Assembly: GCF_009371975.2 (NCBI RefSeq)
Contig: NZ_VIKT02000004.1
Coordinates: 104,789-168,788 of the forward strand
DNA from: Microcella pacifica
GTDB taxonomy: Bacteria > Actinomycetota > Actinomycetes > Actinomycetales > Microbacteriaceae
Length of the DNA: 64,000 nucleotides
Direction: 5' to 3'
Shown here piece after piece: positions 29,018-37,528 of this stretch. The position numbers were made by a program, and so were the translations under genes. Below the pieces are notes generated by a model, which saw only the letters and a list, made by a program, of their open reading frames with translations, searched no databases and was not told where the DNA came from. Each line of letters starts with the position of its first letter. The stretch's first letter is position 1.

Positions 29018-30501
29018 AGGCCAGCATCACGCTCGGGATCGACATCGGCACGACCGGCACGAAGGTGGTCGCTTTCGACGCGGCCGACGGCCGCCTCACA
29101 GCCGTGAGTCGAAGCGTCACCGCGAACGCCGACGGCCCTGGAATCGCAGAGGCTGATCCTCGGGAGTGGATCGAGAACACGATTTCAGCGATCGCTGACT
29201 TGCTCGCCCACCATCAGCTCGATGCCCGCCGCGTTGCGGCGATCTCGACCACCGGCATGGTGCCGGCCGTGCTCCTGCTAGGTGATGATGGCATGCCGCT
29301 TCGGCGCGCCATCCTGCAGAGCGACGCTCGAGCTGTCGACGAGATTGCGCAGGTGGCCGACTACCTCGAACCATTCTCCCCCGTGGAGACGACCGGCAGT
29401 GCCGTGAGCCAGCAGTCCGTCGCCCCCACGCTCCTCTGGCTTCAGAAGCATGAACCGGAGATCTGGTCCCGCACACGAGTCGTCGTCGGTGGATACGACT
29501 GGATTCTCATGCACCTCGGCGGTCGACCGCACGTCGAGCAGAACTGGGCACTCGAATCTGGTCTATTCACGATCGCGGGAGAGCGATTTGCGCAGGCCTT
29601 CTCGGCAGCGCAGATCGAGCAGGACAGGGTTCCCGATATCGCCGCACCCGGAACCGTCGTGGGCTCGCTGTCGCGTGAGATGGCGGAGCGCACCGGCCTT
29701 CCCGCCGGAATTCCTCTCGTCGTCGGTGGTGCCGATCATGTGCTCTCGGCCTACTCAGCCGGCGTGCGGACTTCCGGCGACTGGCTCATCAAGCTCGGTG
29801 GAGCAGGCGACATCCTGGTTGCGAGCGAGAAGGCTCTGGTCGACGAACGCCTCTACCTTGATGCGCATCCTGTTCCTGGACTCTGGCTTCCCAACGGCTG
29901 TATGGCGACATCGGGAAGTCTCATCCGGTGGTTCCAAGCATTGACCGGCGGAGCCGAGCTCCTCCGACTAGATGATGAAGCTGATATGGAGCCAGCTGGC
30001 GCGCTCTTCTGCCTCCCCTATTTCCTCGGCGAGAAGAGCCCCCTCCACGACCCCGACCTCCGCGGGGCTTTCGTCGGACTCCATCTCGGCACCTCGCGCG
30101 GAGCCATGTATCGCGCGGTACTGGAATCGATCGCCTTCGGATTCCGACACCATGCTGACGTTTTCGGTGACCTGGGCTTGCCCCTCTCCCGGGCTATGGT
30201 CACGAACGGGGGGTCGAAATCCACGCTCTGGAAACAGATCCACGCGGACGTTCTCGGCACCGACCTCAACCCGATTGTCGATCATCCTGGGGCCTCCTTC
30301 GGTGCTGCCGTCATCGCTGCGATCGGCGTCGGCCTGATTGACGAGTGGACCGATGTCGACCGGTACGTCTCCCTCGGTCCGATAGTTCATCCCGACCCGG
30401 CTCGCGTGTCACAGTACGACGCCGCGTACCGCGAATGGCGCGAACTCAGTGTCGCCCTCACCCCGTTCTCCCACTCCCTCTCTCGAAAGGCACACTCATG
30501 A
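29014..30501 (+). CDS. FGGY family carbohydrate kinase (xylulokinase-like)
   Basis: A 495-aa ATP-dependent kinase, most like xylulokinases. N-terminal GIDIGTTGTKVVAFD binds ATP phosphate, GGADHVLSAYSAG and the C-terminal GGSKSTLWKQIHADVLG are FGGY signatures. It probably phosphorylates a ketose made by the next gene's dehydrogenase. ATGA coupling to deoR and to the SDR. The substrate is inferred only from context. Confidence 0.92.
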   Translation: MKASITLGIDIGTTGTKVVAFDAADGRLTAVSRSVTANADGPGIAEADPREWIENTISAIADLLAHHQLDARRVAAISTTGMVPAVLLLGDDGMPLRRAILQSDARAVDEIAQVADYLEPFSPVETTGSAVSQQSVAPTLLWLQKHEPEIWSRTRVVVGGYDWILMHLGGRPHVEQNWALESGLFTIAGERFAQAFSAAQIEQDRVPDIAAPGTVVGSLSREMAERTGLPAGIPLVVGGADHVLSAYSAGVRTSGDWLIKLGGAGDILVASEKALVDERLYLDAHPVPGLWLPNGCMATSGSLIRWFQALTGGAELLRLDDEADMEPAGALFCLPYFLGEKSPLHDPDLRGAFVGLHLGTSRGAMYRAVLESIAFGFRHHADVFGDLGLPLSRAMVTNGGSKSTLWKQIHADVLGTDLNPIVDHPGASFGAAVIAAIGVGLIDEWTDVDRYVSLGPIVHPDPARVSQYDAAYREWRELSVALTPFSHSLSRKAHS

Positions 30502-31271
30502 CCTCCGTCGTCGTCATCACCGGAAGCGGATCCGGTATCGGCCGATCAATCGCCGTCTCGCTTGCCGACCGTGGCTGGAGCGTTGTCGCCACCGACCTGA
30601 ACGAGGCCGCCGCCGCCGAGACCGCCAAGTTGCTGTCGACGGCAGGGGGGCAACAGCACATGAGCCGACAGCTCGATGTCACCGACGCCGCGGCTGTGAC
30701 GGCGGTCGCGGACGAGATCGCCGACACCCTGGGGCTCGACGCTTGGGTCAGCAACGCTGGTGTCTCTTTCATGCAGCCATTCGTCGACATCTCTCTGGAG
30801 AAGCTCGACCTCACACTGGCCGTCAACCTCAAAGGTGTCTTCCTCTGCGGTCAAGCGGCCGCCCGCGCCATGATCCGCACCGGTCGAGAGGGCCGCATCG
30901 TCAACACCGCGTCGATGGCGGGCAAGCAGGGACGCGTCCCATTCTTGGCAGACTATGTGGCCTCCAAGTTCGGTGTCGTGGGCCTGACTCAGGCGATGGC
31001 GTTCGAACTGGCGGAGCACAAGATCACCGTGAACGCCGTCTGCCCTGGCTTCGTCGCCACCGCCATGCAAGAGCGCGAACTGGCCTGGGAAGCCGAGCTC
31101 AGCAACTCCACCCCCGAGGCCGTTCGTGACTCGTGGGTTGCCGCGACTCCGCTTGGCCGCCTACAGCAGCCGGAAGACGTGGCGCGCGGCGTCGCCTTCC
31201 TGCTCTCTGATGACGCCTCCTTCATCACCGGCGAATCGCTGTCGATCAACGGCGGCGCCTACATGGACTGA
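30498..31271 (+). CDS. SDR family sugar/polyol dehydrogenase
   Basis: A 257-aa classical SDR with TGSGSGIGRS at the cofactor site, SNAGV, the catalytic Ser in NTASMAG, YVASKF (Tyr-x3-Lys) and the C-terminal NGGAYMD. The likely role is NAD-dependent oxidation of a polyol to the ketose used by the FGGY kinase, with which it is coupled (ATGA). Confidence 0.9.
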   Translation: MTSVVVITGSGSGIGRSIAVSLADRGWSVVATDLNEAAAAETAKLLSTAGGQQHMSRQLDVTDAAAVTAVADEIADTLGLDAWVSNAGVSFMQPFVDISLEKLDLTLAVNLKGVFLCGQAAARAMIRTGREGRIVNTASMAGKQGRVPFLADYVASKFGVVGLTQAMAFELAEHKITVNAVCPGFVATAMQERELAWEAELSNSTPEAVRDSWVAATPLGRLQQPEDVARGVAFLLSDDASFITGESLSINGGAYMD

Positions 31272-31272
31272 C

Positions 31273-31289
31273 CCGCTGACCGTCAGCGG
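31273..31289 (+). terminator. Small hairpin between SDR and binding-protein genes
   Basis: CCGCTGA and TCAGCGG form a 7-bp stem with a three-base loop directly after the SDR stop. In ABC operons such hairpins often lower read-through or protect the mRNA next to the binding-protein gene, which usually needs higher expression. Confidence 0.5.
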
Positions 31290-31329
31290 CAGACCCCGCA
31301 CCACACCAACATAGAAAGGAAGTGACGCA

Positions 31330-32634
31330 ATGAGTATTCGACGCAACGCGCTACTGGCCGCTATCGGCCTCACGTCAGCACTCGCCCTGACCATCTCAGG
31401 ATGCGCAGGAACCGGTGGCACGGAAGCCCCCGCCTCCTCCGGGCAGGGCGACATCCCCTCCGACACCGAGGGCACCGTCCGTATCTTGATGGAGAGCGTT
31501 CCCGACACCGACATCGTCGTAGATCTGGTCGACTCGTTCAACGAGGAGTACCCGGGCATCGCGGTGGAGATCGAGACGCTCGGTTTCGACCAGATGCGCG
31601 ACAAGCTCATCGCTTCGTTCCAGTCGAGCGAGCCGACCTACGACTTGATCGTCGTGGACAACCCCTGGATGGACGACTTCGTCGACGCGGGGTTCCTGCA
31701 GCCTCTCGATGACAGGATCACCACGACCACCGACTACGCAGCAGAAGACTTCTTCCAGCCGCTCGTCGACATCACTGAGGTCGACGGCGTGCGCTACGGC
31801 GTTCCGTTCTACAACTACGCTCTCGGCTACCTGTACCGCACCGACCTCTACGAAGAGGCCGGGCTCTCCGTGCCGTCGACGCTCGACGAGCTCGTCGCCA
31901 ACTCGCAGGCTCTCACCACGAGCGAGCGGACAGGCATCGCGATGCAACCGCAGCGCGGCTACAAGATTTTCGAAGAATGGGCGAACTGGCTCTTTGCGGC
32001 CGGCGGCTCGATCTACGACGAATCGGGGGCACCCACCCTGAACACCCCGGAGGCCCAGGCTGCGCTCGAGGCGTACATCGAGGCCTTCACGACCGCCGCG
32101 CCGGCAAACAGCTCCAACTGGGCATTCGATGAGGCGTTCCGGTCGGTGTCGGGCGATCAGTCGGCAGCGATGATCAGCTACAACTGGAACCTGCCAGGGC
32201 TCAACGACCCCGAGGGCGCTTCCGGCGACCTCGCGGGGTCATTTGCCCTGGCACCTATGCCCGGCGGCAAGCAGGTCTTGGGTTCCTGGAGCTGGGCGAT
32301 TCCGGCAAACTCCGCGGCCTCCGATGCGGCCTGGGCCTTCGCAGCCTGGATCACTTCCACCGAGGTCGACGTCGAGCGCGTCGTGGCCGGTGGCGCTGCC
32401 ATTCGTGAAAGCACGCTGACTGACCCGACGGTGCTCGAGTCGGGATTCGGGGAGGACTACTACGCGGCGATCATCGAGATTCTGTCGGATGCCGCGCCTC
32501 TGTCGCAGGGTCTCGGTGGCGAGGAGATGATCCAGGCCGTGGGAACCGAACTGAGTGAAGCGGTCGCCGGAACGAAGACGGTCGAGCAGGCACTGGCTGA
32601 CGCTCAGGCTGCCGTCGAGCGTATTCAGCGCTAG
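31330..32634 (+). CDS. ABC sugar transporter substrate-binding lipoprotein
   Basis: A 434-aa family-1 solute-binding protein. Signal peptide residues 1-25 end in the lipobox ISGC, then a Gly/Ser/Ala linker. The body has VRILMESVPDTD, ETLGFDQMRDKLIASF and WSWAIPANSAASDAAW, typical of MalE-like sugar receptors. AAGGAAG lies upstream of ATG 31330. It is followed by both permeases and an ATPase, giving a complete importer. Confidence 0.94.
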   Translation: MSIRRNALLAAIGLTSALALTISGCAGTGGTEAPASSGQGDIPSDTEGTVRILMESVPDTDIVVDLVDSFNEEYPGIAVEIETLGFDQMRDKLIASFQSSEPTYDLIVVDNPWMDDFVDAGFLQPLDDRITTTTDYAAEDFFQPLVDITEVDGVRYGVPFYNYALGYLYRTDLYEEAGLSVPSTLDELVANSQALTTSERTGIAMQPQRGYKIFEEWANWLFAAGGSIYDESGAPTLNTPEAQAALEAYIEAFTTAAPANSSNWAFDEAFRSVSGDQSAAMISYNWNLPGLNDPEGASGDLAGSFALAPMPGGKQVLGSWSWAIPANSAASDAAWAFAAWITSTEVDVERVVAGGAAIRESTLTDPTVLESGFGEDYYAAIIEILSDAAPLSQGLGGEEMIQAVGTELSEAVAGTKTVEQALADAQAAVERIQR

Positions 32635-32672
32635 CGACTCGCACCACACCAACTGAGGAAAGGAACCCGACA

Positions 32673-33536
32673 GTGACGCGAATGACGAGATTCCGGTGGG
32701 GAATGCTCGCACCCGTCTTGGCCATTACAGGCGTCGCTGTCGGGTTTCCCCTCGGGTACGCGTTCTATCTGAGCCTGACGGACTACCGACTTACGAGCCG
32801 CGGGGCTCCCGATGTGGTCGGCCTCGAGAACTACTTCTTCGTGCTCACGGACCCCCGCATGTGGAACGCCTTCTCGAACACCGCCACCTACGTGATCATC
32901 GCGGTGGCGTTGCAGACCCTGCTGGGTCTCGCCATTGCTCTCGCCCTGCAGAAGCAGCAATGGGCACGCGACCTCACCCGGGCGATGCTGCTTGCACCGA
33001 TGTTCATCACCCCGATCGCCGTCGGCCTGACCTTCCGATTTCTTCTGAACGATCAGCTCGGCGCTCTCCCGGCGATGCTGCGATCTCTCGGAATCGACTA
33101 CGACTTCTTCGGCCCCGGCAACGCGCTCTTCACCCTCGCCTTGATGGACGTTTGGCAGTGGACACCGTTCATGGTGTTGCTGCTCCTGGCCGGACTGGAA
33201 TCGGTACCGCGCCAGCCTCTCGAGGCCGCGAAGGTCGACGGTGCGAGTGCCTGGTATGCCTTCCGCCGCGTGGTGTTGCCGTTGCTCACCCCGGTACTGA
33301 CCGTTGCCGTGCTGTTGCGTTCTCTTGATGCCCTCAAAGTGTTCGAATATGTCTACGCTACGACTCGCGGCGGGCCCGGCACCGAGACCGAGACGATCCA
33401 GTACTTCACCTATCAGACAGGTATCCAGTTCTTCCGACTCGGCGAAGCATCCGCCGTTGCTTTCGTCCTGCTCGCGATCGTGCTGACCCTGATCGTGCTC
33501 TTGTTCCGCCGACTGCAAAGGAGCGCCGCACGATGA
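32673..33536 (+). CDS. ABC sugar transporter permease (MalF-like)
   Basis: A 287-aa inner-membrane subunit with six predicted helices. The cytoplasmic EAA loop that docks the ATPase is EAAKVDGASAWYAFRRVVLP. It starts at GTG 32673 after AAAGGAA. It overlaps the next permease gene by four bases (ATGA). Confidence 0.95.
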   Translation: MTRMTRFRWGMLAPVLAITGVAVGFPLGYAFYLSLTDYRLTSRGAPDVVGLENYFFVLTDPRMWNAFSNTATYVIIAVALQTLLGLAIALALQKQQWARDLTRAMLLAPMFITPIAVGLTFRFLLNDQLGALPAMLRSLGIDYDFFGPGNALFTLALMDVWQWTPFMVLLLLAGLESVPRQPLEAAKVDGASAWYAFRRVVLPLLTPVLTVAVLLRSLDALKVFEYVYATTRGGPGTETETIQYFTYQTGIQFFRLGEASAVAFVLLAIVLTLIVLLFRRLQRSAAR

Positions 33537-34351
33537 CCCGACGCGTCAGCCCGTGGGGCATCGCCCGCACTCTGCTGCTGTGGGCGGCCGCCGTAACGGT
33601 CGCCTTCCCGATCATCTGGGTGGCCCTGGCTAGCTTCAAGTCGCCAGCGCAGCTCAACGACCCCGGGTTGTTCTTGTTCTCTCCCAATCTCGACAACTGG
33701 GCACGCGTCTTCGAAGCGGGGATCCTTGATGCGGCGGGACGCAGCGCGTTCGTCGCCGCAGTGACGGTGTCGATCAGTGTCGTCGCCGGTTCCATGGGCG
33801 CCTACGCGATTTCTGCGTACAAGGCCGGTGGCTCGGCCACACGATTCGGCATTCTCGCCGCTCAAGTGCTCCCGCCCGCGGTCTTGGTCTTCCCGTTCTT
33901 GACGATGGCCTACGCCCTGAGAATCGACAACACCTACGTCCCGATCATCTTCGCTCACTTGAGCTTCGTCTTGCCGGTCATCACGTGGTTCCTCATCGGA
34001 TTCTTCGATGCGGTTCCGCGGTCGTTAGAGGAGCAGGCCCGCGTCGACGGCTTCTCGAGATTCGCCGCGTTCCGCCTCGTGGTGATCCCCCAGGTATTGC
34101 CAGGAATCGGTGCGGCCGCCATCTTCGGCTTCACACTGTCGTGGAACGACATGTTCTACGGCCTGATCCTGGCCCCCACCCGCGAAACGATCCTCCCGGT
34201 GGCCATCGCGGCGTTCAATACCTTCCGCGGAGTGGAGCTCGGCGCCATGAGCGCTGCCATCATCATCGCCGTGGTGCCCGTGGTGATCGCGAGTTTCTTC
34301 ATTCAACGTCGACTGGTGCAAGGCATCAGCGGCGGCGCAGTCAAGTTCTAG
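33533..34351 (+). CDS. ABC sugar transporter permease (MalG-like)
   Basis: A 272-aa inner-membrane partner permease. The EAA loop is EQARVDGFSRFAAFRLVVIP (near residue 165). The C-terminus ends in QGISGGAVKF, characteristic of MalG-type permeases. Forms the channel with the preceding gene product. Confidence 0.95.
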   Translation: MTRRVSPWGIARTLLLWAAAVTVAFPIIWVALASFKSPAQLNDPGLFLFSPNLDNWARVFEAGILDAAGRSAFVAAVTVSISVVAGSMGAYAISAYKAGGSATRFGILAAQVLPPAVLVFPFLTMAYALRIDNTYVPIIFAHLSFVLPVITWFLIGFFDAVPRSLEEQARVDGFSRFAAFRLVVIPQVLPGIGAAAIFGFTLSWNDMFYGLILAPTRETILPVAIAAFNTFRGVELGAMSAAIIIAVVPVVIASFFIQRRLVQGISGGAVKF

Positions 34352-34373
34352 TTCTCACGAGAGGTTCGTCGTC

Positions 34374-35435
34374 ATGGCAGAGGTCCGATTCAACAAAGTG
34401 CGCAAGCAGTACGGGTCCACGGTGATCGTCGACGATGTCGACATCGACTTTCCCGACGGCTCGCTCACCGTTCTGGTGGGTCCCTCCGGCTGCGGAAAGT
34501 CAACCTCCCTTCGCATGCTCGCCGGCCTGGAGGAGATCAGCGGTGGTGAGATCACGATCGACGGACGCGTCGTGAATGGCTTGGAGCCGAAAGATCGTGA
34601 CGTCGCCATGGTGTTCCAGAATTACGCCCTGTACCCGCACCTCTCGGTACTGGAGAACATCGCGTTTCCCTTGCGTGCTACGCGATCACCTCGGTCGGAT
34701 GCTCTCGCACGCGCGCAGGAAGTTGCCGACTCGCTCGGCCTCGGTGCCTTGACGTCTCGCAAGCCGAAAGACCTCTCGGGTGGGCAACAACAGCGCGTCG
34801 CGATTGGTCGTGCGATCATCCGCCAGCCTTCCGTCTTCCTCTTTGATGAGCCGCTGAGCAACCTCGACGCGAAGCTTCGCGTCGAGACGCGATTCGAGCT
34901 GATGCAGATTCAGCGTCGACTGGGAATCACTGCGGTGTACGTCACGCACGACCAGGAAGAAGCGATGACGATGTCCGACCGCATGGTCGTCATGCGTGAC
35001 GGCAGGGTCGCTCAGAGCGGCCGCCCCGACGAGATCTATGCTCGCCCCAACAGTGTGTTCGTGGCGACATTCGTCGGTAGCCCCAAGATGAATGTCATCA
35101 CCGGCACCATCAGTGACGGCGACTTTCGCTCATCGGGAGGCAGCCGCATCCGCGCTGCAGGTGTGACGACACGAGATTCTGTGATCCTCGGTGTGCGGCC
35201 TGATGATCTCGTGCTGTCGCCCACGGACTCAGCCTCGGCTCGTGTGGCGTTGATCGAGTTGCTCGGTCCTCGGGCGATCGTTCACGTCGACTCCGGTGAT
35301 GATCGCCTTACGAGCGTCGTCGACGCAGCCGGTCTCTCACAACTCTCTGTCGGCACGCCAGTCGACCTCGCCGTCCGCGCCACAGCTGCGCACCTATTCG
35401 ACCCGATCACTGAAGCGCGGCTCAGCGACCAATAG
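34374..35435 (+). CDS. ABC sugar transporter ATP-binding protein (UgpC/MsmX type)
   Basis: A 353-aa nucleotide-binding subunit. Walker A GPSGCGKST, Q-loop QNYALYPHLSV, signature LSGGQQQR, Walker B VFLFDEPLSNLD and switch His in YVTHDQEEA are all intact. The C-terminal third is a TOBE/MalK-type regulatory domain. Unlike many actinobacteria that share one MsiK ATPase, this locus has its own. ATG 34374 has GAGAGG upstream. Confidence 0.95.
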   Translation: MAEVRFNKVRKQYGSTVIVDDVDIDFPDGSLTVLVGPSGCGKSTSLRMLAGLEEISGGEITIDGRVVNGLEPKDRDVAMVFQNYALYPHLSVLENIAFPLRATRSPRSDALARAQEVADSLGLGALTSRKPKDLSGGQQQRVAIGRAIIRQPSVFLFDEPLSNLDAKLRVETRFELMQIQRRLGITAVYVTHDQEEAMTMSDRMVVMRDGRVAQSGRPDEIYARPNSVFVATFVGSPKMNVITGTISDGDFRSSGGSRIRAAGVTTRDSVILGVRPDDLVLSPTDSASARVALIELLGPRAIVHVDSGDDRLTSVVDAAGLSQLSVGTPVDLAVRATAAHLFDPITEARLSDQ

Positions 35436-35554
35436 TCGCCCTGGCGCGAGCAATACCTCGGTCAGGGGAGCAGCAGAAGCCCCTGGGCGGTGTTCTGGGC
35501 TACTGGTCCACCTCTGAACCGTCCCCACGCGTGTGAAGCCGGACACCGGGCCGG

Positions 35555-35654
35555 CCTCCACAATTCAGGAGTCGGCACTCTCCAACAGCGGTTCGGGATG
35601 CTCGCACGGCGTGTCAACGGGGTGCGAGCATCCCGAACTCCTGAATTGTGGAGA
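35555..35654. repeat. Palindromic intergenic repeat, copy D
   Basis: Left arm CTCCACAATTCAGGAGT (35556-35572), right arm ACTCCTGAATTGTGGAGA (35637-35654), inner stem TTCGGGATGCTCGCA with its complement, and loop core CGGCGTGTCAACGGGG, one base different from copy C. The 259-bp gap 35436-35694 has no gene; the rest of it shows no recognisable feature. Confidence 0.9.
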
Positions 35655-35694
35655 TGCCCGCGCGCTCGAGGCGCGAGGGCCCTGCTGCGGCGCG

Positions 35695-36537
35695 CTACTG
35701 CGGCGCCGGGATGAGGAAGAACGGGAAGACGCCCGGGTTGTGGGCGTGCACGATCGCGAGGAAGACCACGAGGTCGAACAGCAGGTGCACGATGATGACG
35801 TAGGTGAGCGACTTGGTGCGGTGGAAGATCCAGCCCTGGAGGAGCGCGAAGGGGATCGTCATGAGCGGCCCCCACTCCTGGTAGCCGAGCTCCCACAGGA
35901 ATGAGACGAACACGATCGCCTGCAGGATGTTGGCGAAGAGCACGGGGAAGTGCCGCAGCAGCAGCACGTAGCACGTGCAGATGAAGAAGAGTTCGTCCCA
36001 GATGCCGACCGCGTTGACGCCGACGAAGAGCCGCGCCACTTCGGAGAACTCGGAGACGGCCGGCCAGTTGAGGTACGCGCCCGAGGAGATGAAGTAGAAC
36101 GGCAGGATGAGCCAGCCGAGGAACGGCACGGCGAACAGGTACGACTTCTCCCAGGGCTGCCACTTCTGCCCGCTGCGCCACGGGAAGCGAATCACCCGGC
36201 GCCGGAACACGAACCGGTCGAGCACAAAGGGCACGGCGACCGCGAGGCTCAGCACGAACCCGAGCAGGAAGAAGTTGGGCCACGAGATGTCGGCCTTGAC
36301 GCTCACGGTGCTCACGACGATGAGGCCCGCCGCGATGATGCCGAGATCGCGCGTGAGCTCGCGGTCAACGAAGTAGGCCACGACGAGGCCGATGACGAGC
36401 CAGGGATAGCCAACCAGACGGTTCTCGAAGCCGAAGAGCGGTATCGCGCTCGTGACGACGATGAACGCTGGCGCGAGCTTCCAGCTCCACAGCGGCTTCG
36501 GGGCGGCGATCTCGGGGCTGGTCTGGGCGACGGGCAT
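35695..36537 (-). CDS. CPBP-family intramembrane protease-like protein
   Basis: A 280-aa membrane protein with about eight helices. The C-terminal half resembles the CPBP (Abi/CAAX-processing) domain: WDELFFICTCYVLLLRH would be motif 1, normally EExxxR, and HLLFDLVVFL the later His-containing motif. The first Glu of EE is Asp here, so proteolytic activity is uncertain. Divergent from the acidic-protein operon. ATG 36537. Confidence 0.72.
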   Translation of the reverse strand: MPVAQTSPEIAAPKPLWSWKLAPAFIVVTSAIPLFGFENRLVGYPWLVIGLVVAYFVDRELTRDLGIIAAGLIVVSTVSVKADISWPNFFLLGFVLSLAVAVPFVLDRFVFRRRVIRFPWRSGQKWQPWEKSYLFAVPFLGWLILPFYFISSGAYLNWPAVSEFSEVARLFVGVNAVGIWDELFFICTCYVLLLRHFPVLFANILQAIVFVSFLWELGYQEWGPLMTIPFALLQGWIFHRTKSLTYVIIVHLLFDLVVFLAIVHAHNPGVFPFFLIPAPQ

Positions 36538-36646
36538 ACGAGCATCCTCTCAGGTGCTCCCGAAACCCGGGTGCGTCGTTCGCCTCCTCTTTCTGCGCAA
36601 TGTCAACCCCGTTGTGCGGATGCTCGCACCTCGATTCACTGGCCGC

Positions 36647-36946
36647 ATGACTGAAGACACCGCACGGGAGAACCACCACGGCGATCGCCGTGACGACGAC
36701 CCCACCACCGACCCCTCCGGCTTCGGGGACGAGATGACCTCCGACGAGTACGAGCAGGTCGACCTCAGCGGCACCGACGACCGCGGTGTTGAGGGAACCG
36801 ACCCCGATCTGACGGTGCCGGGCGCGAGCGACACCGAGGAGTCCGGCGGGCAGGGAGCGGACGACCGCTACGTGGGGGGCGAACTCGGCGGCGGTGCGAT
36901 CGGCGCCGAGATCGACGAAGACGAGACCGAAGGAGATGAAGCATGA
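36647..36946 (+). CDS. Small acidic disordered protein (1 of 3)
   Basis: A 99-aa protein very rich in Asp, Glu and Gly, with no hydrophobic core and no family I recognise (DEYEQVDLSGTDDRGVEGTD; AEIDEDETEGDEA). Likely intrinsically disordered. The start at ATG 36647 lacks a clear ribosome site; a -10-like box was not certain. It overlaps the next gene by ATGA, so the three small genes 36647-37457 form one operon. Confidence 0.65.
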   Translation: MTEDTARENHHGDRRDDDPTTDPSGFGDEMTSDEYEQVDLSGTDDRGVEGTDPDLTVPGASDTEESGGQGADDRYVGGELGGGAIGAEIDEDETEGDEA

Positions 36947-37206
36947 GCGACACCAGCCACGGAACCAATGCTGATGACGGACAGTTCAACCCGCTGATTC
37001 CCGAGGGCCCGCCGCCCGGCGAGGATCGCGAGGCCACGAGCTCGCGCGATGCCGAGAACTCGCGCGACGACACGACGAGCATCGACCCGCGCAGCGACCC
37101 GCCCCAGACCGACGAGGACGGCGAGCCCATCGACGACGGCATGGGCGCGAACGACGAACCGGATGCCGCGGGAGAAGACGAGCCCGTTCCGGGTATCGAC
37201 GAGTAG
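36943..37206 (+). CDS. Small acidic disordered protein (2 of 3)
   Basis: An 87-aa acidic, Pro/Asp-rich protein (FNPLIPEGPPPGEDREATS; DDGMGANDEPDAAGEDEP). No recognisable domain. Start ATG 36943 is coupled to the previous stop. Shares composition but not clear sequence with its neighbours. Confidence 0.65.
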   Translation: MSDTSHGTNADDGQFNPLIPEGPPPGEDREATSSRDAENSRDDTTSIDPRSDPPQTDEDGEPIDDGMGANDEPDAAGEDEPVPGIDE

Positions 37207-37241
37207 TGCCGACGAGAAGACGACAGAGTAGGAGCACGACC

Positions 37242-37457
37242 ATGGCGAAGCACACGAACGGTGACCACGCTGACGAACCCACGCAGGGCGACAACCCCGG
37301 CGCGCAGGGTGACATCGGCGCCGGGCAGGCCGAGGCCGACGAGACGGACCCCGAACTGGACGAGGACGACGAGTTCGCTCCCGACCTGGAGGACTTCGTC
37401 GATCGCGACCCGGGCGAGGACGCCACGTCAGTGAACGGCGGCAACGCCGACCGCTGA
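37242..37457 (+). CDS. Small acidic disordered protein (3 of 3)
   Basis: A 71-aa acidic protein (ETDPELDEDDEFAPDLEDF). ATG 37242 has GGAG seven bases upstream and is preferred over an in-frame start at 37206 whose basic leader would be out of character. No known family. Ends in a bidirectional terminator region shared with the convergent hydrolase gene. Confidence 0.65.
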   Translation: MAKHTNGDHADEPTQGDNPGAQGDIGAGQAEADETDPELDEDDEFAPDLEDFVDRDPGEDATSVNGGNADR

Positions 37458-37497
37458 CCGCGGCGCGAGCGCCGTCTGCTGACGGTCCCCCCACACG

Positions 37498-37528
37498 GAC
37501 ACCGGGCCGGTCGAGACCCCCGGGTGTC
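37498..37528. terminator. Imperfect hairpin between convergent genes
   Basis: GACACC (37498-37503) pairs with GGTGTC (37523-37528), extended by GGG/CCC inside with a bulge. It lies between the acidic-protein operon and the convergent alpha/beta hydrolase, whose stop it touches. Confidence 0.45.

Noticed and set aside
35490..35714. Short plus-strand open frame over palindromic copy D
   Set aside because: Consists of the repeat element itself and has no ribosome site or recognisable protein.
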